Positions 26,358 to 33,951 of a stretch of DNA of 64,000 nt are shown piece by piece. Under the pieces are notes generated by a model. It was not told where the DNA came from. It saw only the letters and a program-made list of their open reading frames with translations, and did not search any database. A program made the translations under genes and the position numbers. Within the stretch, counting starts at the first letter, position 1; each line of letters starts with the position of its first letter. This DNA comes from Mangrovimonas sp. TPBH4. GTDB lineage: Bacteria; Bacteroidota; Bacteroidia; Flavobacteriales; Flavobacteriaceae. The stretch is taken from the NCBI RefSeq assembly GCF_001280505.1, contig NZ_LBIO01000057.1, forward strand, positions 248,001-312,000, read 5' to 3'.

Positions 26358-26365
26358 TATATTTG
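26358..26365 (+). promoter_or_regulatory. -7 promoter element upstream of TPR lipoprotein gene
   Basis: TATATTTG fits TAnnTTTG and lies 53 bases before the ATG at 26418. No TTG was found at the expected -33 distance, so support is partial. Confidence 0.35.
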
Positions 26366-26417
26366 AGTATAAACCTTATAAATAGTGCATTAAAGTGCTG
26401 TTGTCAATTGAATTATT

Positions 26418-27965
26418 ATGAGATTGTTTTGTTTTCCTTTGCTAGCCCTTCTAGTTTTTACTTGTAAAGAACATACACCTAAGCAAACAGCCTTGGGAAG
26501 TATAGAGTTTTCCGTGCGAGGCGATGAACAGGCACAGCCCTATTTTGAAAAGGGCTTGTTGTTATTGCACAGTTTTGAATATGTTGATGCTAGGGAAGCA
26601 TTCAAAAAGGCACAGGAAATAGATCCTGACTTGGCCATGGCCTATTGGGGAGAGGCGATGACTTACAATCATAGTTTGTGGTCAGAGCAAGATTTTGAAG
26701 AAGCCAATGCGGTTATTGCAAAATTGAAGCAATTGGAGCATTTAGATGAATTATCCGAAGTAGAACAGGACTTTATAAAAGCTGTAGAAATATTGTACAC
26801 CCCAAAAACGTCCAAGAATGAACGCGATGTAAAGTACAGGGATTTTATGGGGAGTTTGTACCAAAAGTACCCAGAAAATAATGAAGTGGCCTCTTTTTAT
26901 GCGCTTTCTCAATTAGGCTCAGTAGTAGGAGGCAGGAACGATTCTATTTTTGGACAAGGAGCTGTGATAGCAAAACAGGTGTTGGAGGATAATCCTAAAC
27001 ATCCAGGAGCTTTACATTATTTAATACATTCCTATGACGATCCTTATCATGCACATTTGGCTTTGGACGCCGCCAATCGTTATTCCAAAGTAGCTCCAGA
27101 TGCCAGTCATGCCTTGCATATGCCATCCCATATATATGTGGCTTTGGGCATGTGGGATGAGGTGGTCAGTTCCAATGTGGCGTCTTATGGGGCCAGTATT
27201 ACCAGAAAGAATACTAAAGAATTGGATAATGATGCCAGAGGGTATCATTCCTATCATTGGTTGGAATATGGTTATTTGCAAATGGATAGTATCAACAAAG
27301 CTAGGGACATGGTTTGGGACATGCAGAAATACACCAACGAATTGCCTTCCAAACGCGCCAGAACGCATATGGTATTTTTAAAAGGAACTTATTTGTGTGA
27401 AACGGATGATTGGGACAATGCCATTGCCGAGATTCCTATTGATGTGTCTGGGTTGCGAATTTCAATTAAAGCCATGAATCAGTTTTTGGATGGATATAAA
27501 GCTTTCTATCAGAAGCAACCCGAACTGTTGGATAGTCTTATTGTGGATTTAGAAGGGAAAATTCAAAAGGAAAGTTTATTAGTAGACAATCTATCGCAGG
27601 GCGCTGCGTTTTGTGCTTCCGTAACAAGGGAAACACCTACACAACGCAGTATTGATGGTTCAACAGTGATATTGACCCAACTCAAAGCCCTAAAGGCTTG
27701 GCTGAATGAGGATGTTGAAAAAACAGAAACCTTGTTAAAGGCTTCGGTAGCTGCCCAAGAGGCTATGACTTATAGCTATGGACCACCATCCATCCAAAAA
27801 CCAACACATGAGCTGTACGCGGAATGGTTGGTAGAGCAAAAACGTTATGATGAAGCCTTACAACAATATGAGCTTGCTTTAGAACGAGGCCCTAAAAGAA
27901 AGTTGGTAGAACAAGGAATTCAAAAAGTTAAGGTATTATTGGCAGACAAAGTAGTTATGGAATAG
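26418..27965 (+). CDS. tetratricopeptide-repeat lipoprotein
   Basis: 515 aa. Lipoprotein signal with Cys in LVFTCKE. TPR-like helical pairs occur throughout, for example YVDAREAFKKAQEIDPDLAMAYWGEAM near residues 55-80 (shown here in part: EAFKKAQEIDPDLAMAYWGE) and YDEALQQYELALERGPKRKL near the C-terminus. The middle part has a conserved His-rich stretch (HPGALHYLIHSYDDPYHAH, HALHMPSHIYVALG). Homologues are annotated only as TPR proteins; no catalytic assignment is possible. It sits 31 bases upstream of an M3 peptidase lipoprotein and is probably co-transcribed with it, suggesting a joint role in peptide handling. Confidence 0.82.
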   Translation: MRLFCFPLLALLVFTCKEHTPKQTALGSIEFSVRGDEQAQPYFEKGLLLLHSFEYVDAREAFKKAQEIDPDLAMAYWGEAMTYNHSLWSEQDFEEANAVIAKLKQLEHLDELSEVEQDFIKAVEILYTPKTSKNERDVKYRDFMGSLYQKYPENNEVASFYALSQLGSVVGGRNDSIFGQGAVIAKQVLEDNPKHPGALHYLIHSYDDPYHAHLALDAANRYSKVAPDASHALHMPSHIYVALGMWDEVVSSNVASYGASITRKNTKELDNDARGYHSYHWLEYGYLQMDSINKARDMVWDMQKYTNELPSKRARTHMVFLKGTYLCETDDWDNAIAEIPIDVSGLRISIKAMNQFLDGYKAFYQKQPELLDSLIVDLEGKIQKESLLVDNLSQGAAFCASVTRETPTQRSIDGSTVILTQLKALKAWLNEDVEKTETLLKASVAAQEAMTYSYGPPSIQKPTHELYAEWLVEQKRYDEALQQYELALERGPKRKLVEQGIQKVKVLLADKVVME

Positions 27966-27996
27966 TATATTTGTTCGGATTTTTAAAAATACTTTA

Positions 27997-30060
27997 ATGA
28001 AAACTACTTTTTATTCACTTTTTACACTCTTATTGCTAATGGGATGTGCCGACAAAACTGAATCTGAACAAGTGCAACTAAAAACACTCTCAGAAAACAA
28101 TCCTTTCAATGTTAAACTAAATGTGCCAATAGATTACGCATCTGTGGATGATGCTGCCATAGAAGAATATGTGGCAACCACCATTGATAATGTGGTGACT
28201 GAGGTAGAAGAAATCAAAGCGCAGGAAACACCTACGTTTGAAAACACCTTTGTGGCATACGACAGAATTAACAACCAATTGAGCAAAGCCAGTAATAATG
28301 CCTTTATGTTGTATTGGGTATCTACAGATTCTATTGTACGTGCTGAAGGTTTGAAAGGCAATCAGAAAGTGGATTCTTTAGGAACTGTAATTGGGTCTGA
28401 TAAATTATTGTTTGAAAAGTTTGAAACTTTTGCTGCTTCAGAAGCTTACAATACACTGCAAGGGAATAGAAAGAAAATGGTGGATGACGTGATTGCAGGA
28501 TTTAAGCAGTCTGGGGTTAATTTAAGTCCTGAAAACCTTGAGAAGTTTAAAACGCTTACAGCGGAAATCAGCGATTTGTCTTCACAGTATTCAACAAATA
28601 TGAATACAGCTAATGAAGTGTTGACCTTAACAGAAGCAGAAACCGATGGTTTGCCAGAATCTTTCAAAGCTCAGTACAAACAAGAAGATGGTTCATATGA
28701 TATTCCTGTAATCAACGCTACTCGAGTAACCATGTTGAACAACCCAAATAGCTCTGAGGTAAGAAAGGCCTACACTATTAAGTATGACAATCGTGGAGCC
28801 GATAAGAATTTAGAGATTTTAGACTCTTTGGTGAGCAAGCGTTACCAATTGGCGCAGTTGTTTGGAGCCAGATCCTATGCAGAGTATAATTTGAAATTGA
28901 AAATGGCCAAGACTCCGGAAACCGTATGGAACTTTATAGACGGCTTGGTAGCGGAATCAAAAGGTAAGGCTGTTGAAGATTTAAAAGTGTTGGAAGCTGT
29001 TGCGGCTAAGAGAGGTCAAACAGTAAACGCTTGGGATTTGGGATATTATAAAGATCAAATCTTAAAGAACGAATACAATGTAGACCACGAAAAGATTAGA
29101 GAATATTTGCCTATGGACGCTTGTTTGGAAGGTTTGTTTACCATCTATCAGCAATTATTGGGCTTAGAATTCCGTAAGGCTGAAAATGCTACTGTTTGGT
29201 CTGAAGAAGTGGAAGCTTACGAGGTGTTCGAGAACAATAAGTTGAAAGGGCGTTTCTATTTGGATTTATATCCAAGACCATTTAAAGAGACTTGGTTTTA
29301 TGGAGTGCCATTAACTTATGGTAGACAGACAGCCGAAGGTTATGAAGTACCGGTAGCGATGTTGTTGGGGAATTTTACCAAGCCAACCGAAGATATGCCT
29401 TCCTTGTTGACCTATAAAGAATTGAACACGCTTTTCCATGAGTTTGGACATATTGTAAACAGCATGTCTTACGATGGAGAATTCAATGTGCAGGCTCAGG
29501 CCAATTCAGATTTTGTGGAAGCCATGTCGCAAATCTTTGAAAATTGGATTGGAAACTATGAGATGTTGAGTTCTTTTGCGAAACATTACAAAACAGGAGA
29601 AGTATTTCCTAAGGAGTTGTTCGATAACATGAAAGCCTCTCAAAATGTGTCGTCTGGTTTGAATGCACAGTCTATGTTGAGAAAGTGTATCTACGATATG
29701 AACCTTTATGACAAATACGATCCTGCCAACCCTGTAAATACAGATGAGATTTGGAAGAATATCGACAAACAAATGGGGGTTATGGATTGGTATGTTGACG
29801 GAACACATCCGCAAGGAAGTTGGATTCACGTGAACACCCACCCAACTTACTATTACGGATATTTATGGTCTGAAGTATACGCTCAAGACATGTTTACCCT
29901 TTTTGAGAAAAATGGTTTGACAGATCAAGAAACGGGAGTACGCTACAGAAAGTTGATCTTATCCAATGGTAGTCAACGTGATGTGGTAAGTGCTGTGGAA
30001 GAGTTTTTGGGAAGACCTTCCAACAACGAAGCGTATATAAAAAGTTTAGGGTTGGAGTAA
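27997..30060 (+). CDS. M3 family metallopeptidase (Dcp-like), lipoprotein
   Basis: 687 aa. Lipoprotein signal with Cys in LLLMGCADK. The zinc motif HEFGH is at residues 481-485, with the downstream acidic segment SDFVEAMSQIFENW. The C-terminal motif THPTYYYGYLWSEVYAQDMF is typical. It belongs to the same family as the 720-aa protein at 10504-12666 but is divergent, so it is not a recent duplicate. Expected activity is release of dipeptides or degradation of short peptides outside the cytoplasm. It follows the TPR lipoprotein gene by 31 bases. Confidence 0.93.
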   Translation: MKTTFYSLFTLLLLMGCADKTESEQVQLKTLSENNPFNVKLNVPIDYASVDDAAIEEYVATTIDNVVTEVEEIKAQETPTFENTFVAYDRINNQLSKASNNAFMLYWVSTDSIVRAEGLKGNQKVDSLGTVIGSDKLLFEKFETFAASEAYNTLQGNRKKMVDDVIAGFKQSGVNLSPENLEKFKTLTAEISDLSSQYSTNMNTANEVLTLTEAETDGLPESFKAQYKQEDGSYDIPVINATRVTMLNNPNSSEVRKAYTIKYDNRGADKNLEILDSLVSKRYQLAQLFGARSYAEYNLKLKMAKTPETVWNFIDGLVAESKGKAVEDLKVLEAVAAKRGQTVNAWDLGYYKDQILKNEYNVDHEKIREYLPMDACLEGLFTIYQQLLGLEFRKAENATVWSEEVEAYEVFENNKLKGRFYLDLYPRPFKETWFYGVPLTYGRQTAEGYEVPVAMLLGNFTKPTEDMPSLLTYKELNTLFHEFGHIVNSMSYDGEFNVQAQANSDFVEAMSQIFENWIGNYEMLSSFAKHYKTGEVFPKELFDNMKASQNVSSGLNAQSMLRKCIYDMNLYDKYDPANPVNTDEIWKNIDKQMGVMDWYVDGTHPQGSWIHVNTHPTYYYGYLWSEVYAQDMFTLFEKNGLTDQETGVRYRKLILSNGSQRDVVSAVEEFLGRPSNNEAYIKSLGLE

Positions 30061-30093
30061 TTTGGTAACTATGATGGTGGTCATATTTTGTTT

Positions 30094-30132
30094 GGGTTAA
30101 GGGCTGTAAATTGCAATATGTTTAACCCTTAA
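30094..30132 (+). repeat. inverted repeat ahead of HPF-like gene
   Basis: GGGTTAA at 30094-30100 pairs with TTAACCC at 30122-30128. The overlapping TTAAGGG (30097-30103) can instead pair with CCCTTAA (30126-30132). The two pairings exclude each other. It ends 11 bases before the ATG. Confidence 0.4.
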
Positions 30133-30143
30133 AAGCCACAATC

Positions 30144-30443
30144 ATGAAAATCAAAATTCAATACGTAAACCTAGATAACAGTAATTCTTTATCTACTTAC
30201 ACCATTAAAAAACTTGAAGGATTAGCAAAAAAATATGATTGGGTAATCAATTGCAGTGTTTCTTTTAAAGAAGATAACAATTATCAAAAAAATTGGAAAA
30301 TTTGTAATATGGAATTGAGTCTGCCTGGTCCAAGAATTTTTGCCTCTTCAACCGAAAGGAATTTTGAAATGGCGGTTAAAGAAACTATTGGTGATTTGGA
30401 AAAACAGTTGAAAAAAAGAAAGCAAGTGTTTGCAACGTATTGA
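30144..30443 (+). CDS. HPF/RaiA family ribosome-associated protein (short form)
   Basis: 99 aa. The beta-alpha-beta-beta-beta-alpha pattern of the ribosome-hibernation fold is recognisable: IKIQYVNLDNSNSLSTYTIK, VINCSVSFKED, KICNMELSLPGPRIFASSTE and a basic C-terminal helix (GDLEKQLKKRKQVF). It lacks the C-terminal dimerisation domain of long HPF. It would bind the 30S decoding region in slow growth. The leader carries an inverted repeat (30094-30132). Confidence 0.75.
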   Translation: MKIKIQYVNLDNSNSLSTYTIKKLEGLAKKYDWVINCSVSFKEDNNYQKNWKICNMELSLPGPRIFASSTERNFEMAVKETIGDLEKQLKKRKQVFATY

Positions 30444-30511
30444 TTTCGTGGGGTAAGTGATTTTTTCTATATTAGAGTAAGTTATTAATTAGTTAAAATC
30501 CAAAGCCTCTT

Positions 30512-31537
30512 ATGAAACAAAAAGTTCTCTGCTTTTTTGTGGTGTTTTTGTTGGCCGTGTTACAAACCAAGGCGCAAAATGATACCATTGTTTTGAAAAA
30601 CAACAATACCCTTGTTGGAACCATGAAAGAAATGAACAATGGGGTATTGACCATAGAAACTGATTATAGTAAAGACGATTTTAGAATAAAATGGCTGCAT
30701 GTGAAACAAGTAAAAAGCATGCAGCTTTTTTTAATCAATCTATCCAACGGAAGACGTTTTAATGGTTCCATCAAAATGTCTGAAGAGCAAGCAGATACAG
30801 TACTCTTGGTGAATGAAGAGGAAAGTTTGGAGGTAAAGGTAGAGGAGATCGTTTATTTCAAGGAAGTAGAATCCGATTTTATCTCAAGGGTAGATGCTGA
30901 GGTTTCGGTGGGGTTTAACTTTACCAAAGTGAATAATTTGGCACAATTGGCCATTAACAGTAAAATTTCCTATACAGGCAGCAAATGGTTTTTTACTGGA
31001 GGTTACAATAGGGTGAGTAGTAGCCAGGACAATGTGGAGTCCACCATCCGTACCGATGCCAATTTAGGTTCCCGTTACTTTCTCAAACACGACTGGTTTG
31101 CATTGGCTTCGGCAAACTTTCTTTCTAATGACGAACAGAAATTAAAACTTCGTACCGCTGTTCAAGGTGGTATTGGGAAGTATATTATTCACTCCAATAA
31201 AATGTATTTGGCCTCGGGAGCAGGATTGGCATGGAACAACGAACGATATACGGATCCAGACATTAACAATAGAAATAGTTTGGAAGCCTTTTTGGCAGTG
31301 GAGGCCAATTTGTTCGATTTTGAGGATTTTGATCTGTACACTAATGTGACAGGGTATCCCAGTTTAACGGAAAAAAATCGATTCCGTACAGATTTGAACA
31401 TCACAGGTAAATACGATTTGCCTTTTAATCTTTTTATAAAAATTGGACTCACCTATAATTACGACAATAAACCTGTAGAAGGTGCTTCTACCAACGATTA
31501 CGTTTTCCAAACAACTTTTGGTTGGGACACCGATTAA
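30512..31537 (+). CDS. DUF481 family outer membrane protein
   Basis: 341 aa. Signal peptide to about residue 22 (QTKAQ). A small SH3-like beta domain covers about 25-120 (LKNNNTLVGTMKEMNNGVL, NGRRFNGSI). A DUF481 beta-barrel of about 210 residues follows and ends in FQTTFGWDTD. Alternating strands such as GSKWFFTGGYNRVSSSQ and LRTAVQGGIGKYII fit a barrel of about 12 strands. Function unknown; DUF481 proteins are salt- or nutrient-induced in some bacteria. It converges with rlmH, 2 bases apart. Confidence 0.85.
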   Translation: MKQKVLCFFVVFLLAVLQTKAQNDTIVLKNNNTLVGTMKEMNNGVLTIETDYSKDDFRIKWLHVKQVKSMQLFLINLSNGRRFNGSIKMSEEQADTVLLVNEEESLEVKVEEIVYFKEVESDFISRVDAEVSVGFNFTKVNNLAQLAINSKISYTGSKWFFTGGYNRVSSSQDNVESTIRTDANLGSRYFLKHDWFALASANFLSNDEQKLKLRTAVQGGIGKYIIHSNKMYLASGAGLAWNNERYTDPDINNRNSLEAFLAVEANLFDFEDFDLYTNVTGYPSLTEKNRFRTDLNITGKYDLPFNLFIKIGLTYNYDNKPVEGASTNDYVFQTTFGWDTD

Positions 31538-31539
31538 GC

Positions 31540-32013
31540 CTATCGATGGTGATACGGTTCGTTTTTCAATATGGTAAAGGCTCTGTAGAGTTGTTCAATC
31601 ATAAACAAACGTACCATTTGGTGTGAAAAGGTCATTTTGGACAAAGACACCTTTCCTTGGGCTTTTTGATACACTTCTGGTGAAAATCCGTAAGGACCGC
31701 CAATGACAAACACCAATTGCTTAATGCCTGAATTCATATGTTTTTGCAGGTATTCCGAAAAGTTCACGGAGTCCATTTGTTTGCCATTTTCATCCAACAA
31801 AACCAAAACATCGGTAGGCTGGAGTTTGTTTAAAATGAGCTCGCCTTCTTTTTGTTTTTGTTGTGCTTCGCTGAGGTGCTTTACCTTTTTTAGGTCGGGG
31901 ATGATATCCAAATCGAATTTGATGTAGAATCCTAGACGTTTTTCATAATCGCTGATTAGGGATTGCAGGTCCTTGGAATCGGTTTTCCCTATGGCTAAAA
32001 GTTTTATGGTCAT
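31540..32013 (-). CDS. rlmH: 23S rRNA (pseudouridine-1915-N3)-methyltransferase
   Basis: 157 aa, the usual length. SPOUT features: FVIGGPYGFSPEVY (SAM-binding knot) and LSKMTFSHQMVRLFMIEQLYRA, then the conserved C-terminal His-rich end EPYHHR. It methylates pseudouridine 1915 in helix 69 of 23S rRNA on assembled ribosomes. It is a single gene, convergent with the DUF481 gene and divergent from nadC. Confidence 0.97.
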   Translation of the reverse strand: MTIKLLAIGKTDSKDLQSLISDYEKRLGFYIKFDLDIIPDLKKVKHLSEAQQKQKEGELILNKLQPTDVLVLLDENGKQMDSVNFSEYLQKHMNSGIKQLVFVIGGPYGFSPEVYQKAQGKVSLSKMTFSHQMVRLFMIEQLYRAFTILKNEPYHHR

Positions 32014-32109
32014 GTGGCAAAATTACAACTTAAGATTGTGAATTGAAATCTGTATATGGAATTCAATTATCGGAAATCTATTCTTATTTTAGCATAAAAT
32101 ATTGCAATC

Positions 32110-32970
32110 ATGATTTCCAAGGCACAATTTAATAAAGAATTAGAATTAATCATTACCAATGCCATACGTGAAGATGTTGGGGATGGAGATCATAGTTCGA
32201 TGGCTTGTATTCCGCTAACATCAAGGGGGAAAGCAAAACTTTTGGTGAAAGACAGTGGGATTATTGCGGGTGTGGAATTTGCAAAAATGGTCTTCAAAAA
32301 AGTAGATAAAAATTTAGCGGTAAAAACTTTTATTAAGGACGGCCGTTCGGTTAGAAACGGAGATGTTGTGTTCTATGTTGAAGGTTCTTCTCAATCCATA
32401 TTAAAAGCGGAACGTTTAGTGCTTAATGCCATGCAGCGTATGAGTGCTATTGCTACAAAGACCAAAAAGTATGTAGATTTATTGGAGGGTACCAATACTA
32501 AATTGTTGGATACCAGAAAGACGACTCCTGGAATTCGAGCATTGGAGAAATGGGCGGTTAAGATTGGAGGAGGAGAAAATCACCGCTTCGCACTATATGA
32601 TATGATCATGCTCAAGGACAACCATATTGATTTTGCTGGAGGTATCACCAAAGCTATTACCAAGACAAAACAATATTTGGAAGATACCGATAGGGATTTG
32701 AAAATCATTGTGGAGGCTAGAGATTTAAAAGAAATTAAGGAAATTCTGGAAAACGATGGCGTTTATAGAATTTTAATCGATAACTTTAATTACGAAGATA
32801 CTCGAAAAGCGGTTCAAATGATTGGAGATAAATGCTTGACGGAGTCCTCTGGAGGGATCACTGAAGCTACAATTAAGGAATATGCCTTATGTGGTGTGGA
32901 TTATATTTCGTCTGGAGCCATTACGCATTCTGTCAACAATATGGATCTTAGCTTAAAGGCTGTAGAGTAA
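32110..32970 (+). CDS. nadC: nicotinate-nucleotide pyrophosphorylase (carboxylating)
   Basis: 286 aa. Quinolinate phosphoribosyltransferase signatures: EDVGDGDHSS near the N-terminus, LNAMQRMSAIAT, DTRKTTPGIRALEKWAV, GGGENHRFALYDMIMLKDNH, and SSGGITEATIKEYA close to the C-terminus. It forms nicotinate mononucleotide from quinolinate and PRPP, a step of de novo NAD synthesis. It is the first gene of a probable three-gene run with yihY-like and priA (gaps of 38 and 1 bases). Confidence 0.97.
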   Translation: MISKAQFNKELELIITNAIREDVGDGDHSSMACIPLTSRGKAKLLVKDSGIIAGVEFAKMVFKKVDKNLAVKTFIKDGRSVRNGDVVFYVEGSSQSILKAERLVLNAMQRMSAIATKTKKYVDLLEGTNTKLLDTRKTTPGIRALEKWAVKIGGGENHRFALYDMIMLKDNHIDFAGGITKAITKTKQYLEDTDRDLKIIVEARDLKEIKEILENDGVYRILIDNFNYEDTRKAVQMIGDKCLTESSGGITEATIKEYALCGVDYISSGAITHSVNNMDLSLKAVE

Positions 32971-33008
32971 CTGTGTATTTTTCAATGATTAGCTAAACAA
33001 GATAGTCA

Positions 33009-33950
33009 ATGACCAAACCCTTAGAAGAAAAGCTAGAATCAATACCTGTGATAAGTATGTTTATGCGGTTATTGAAAAAAATCCAGCTTCCAGCCCTAGA
33101 GGGATTGACATTATACGATTTACTAAAACTCTATATTACCGGTATTGTAAAAGGAGCAGTGACCTCACGGGCCAGTGCCATTGCATTTAGTTTCTTTACG
33201 GCGATCTTTCCCTTTTTACTCTTTATTTTAATTCTGATACCGCATATCCCAATCGATGGTTTTAGGGATGAATTCCTCATGTTTCTGGAATCTTTTTTAC
33301 CGCCAAAAACTTCCGATTTCTTCTTTACCAATATCTTTGGAAATATTGAGAACACGGAGCGCGGAGGGTTGTTGTCTTCGGTATTTTTATTGTCTATCCT
33401 GCTTATGGCCAATGGAGTAAGCGCTGTGTTTTCTGGTTTTGAAAGTTCGTATCATGAGCAGCTTACAAGGAGTGTCTTTAGGCAATATTTGTTAGCTATG
33501 GGAGTCGCTTTAATTTTGGCCTTGTTGTTGATTATTACAGTGGCAATTTTTGGATATTTCGAGATTTATATCATTCAGCCATTATTGGATAGTTTGCAGG
33601 AACAGGGACTCGCGGCCAAGGAAACCAATGTCACTTGGCTTATTGTGGCCAAGTATGTCTTTTTTGTTTTGATGGTGTATATCGCTACAGCTGTGCTCTA
33701 TTATTTTGGAACCAAAGAAGGAAAGTCGTCCAAGTTTTTTTCAGTGGGAGCTTTGTTTACAACCTTGCTCATCATTTTAAATTCTTATTTGTTTGGTATT
33801 TATATAGAAAACTTTTCGCAATATAATGAGCTCTATGGATCTATTGGGGCTTTGTTGATTCTTTTGTTTTATCTGTGGTTGAATTCAAATATCTTGTTGT
33901 TGGGCTATGAGCTTAATGCCACGATCAACCGTTTAAAGAAAAGCGTTTAG
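33009..33950 (+). CDS. YihY/virulence factor BrkB family membrane protein
   Basis: 313 aa with six hydrophobic segments. The family motif region TSRASAIAFSFFTAIFPFLL lies near residues 50-70, and the C-terminal part carries NELYGSIGALLILLFYLWLNSNILLLGYELNA (split here into YGSIGALLILLFYLWLNSN and ILLLGYELNA). The family is sometimes mislabelled RNase BN; it is an inner-membrane protein of uncertain transport function. It is one base from the priA start, so coupled. Confidence 0.92.
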   Translation: MTKPLEEKLESIPVISMFMRLLKKIQLPALEGLTLYDLLKLYITGIVKGAVTSRASAIAFSFFTAIFPFLLFILILIPHIPIDGFRDEFLMFLESFLPPKTSDFFFTNIFGNIENTERGGLLSSVFLLSILLMANGVSAVFSGFESSYHEQLTRSVFRQYLLAMGVALILALLLIITVAIFGYFEIYIIQPLLDSLQEQGLAAKETNVTWLIVAKYVFFVLMVYIATAVLYYFGTKEGKSSKFFSVGALFTTLLIILNSYLFGIYIENFSQYNELYGSIGALLILLFYLWLNSNILLLGYELNATINRLKKSV

Positions 33951-33951
33951 A

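Noticed and set aside
10504-30060. Two M3 peptidases as a recent gene duplication
   Set aside because: They share motifs but the sequences around HEFGH and the termini differ strongly, so they are old paralogues.
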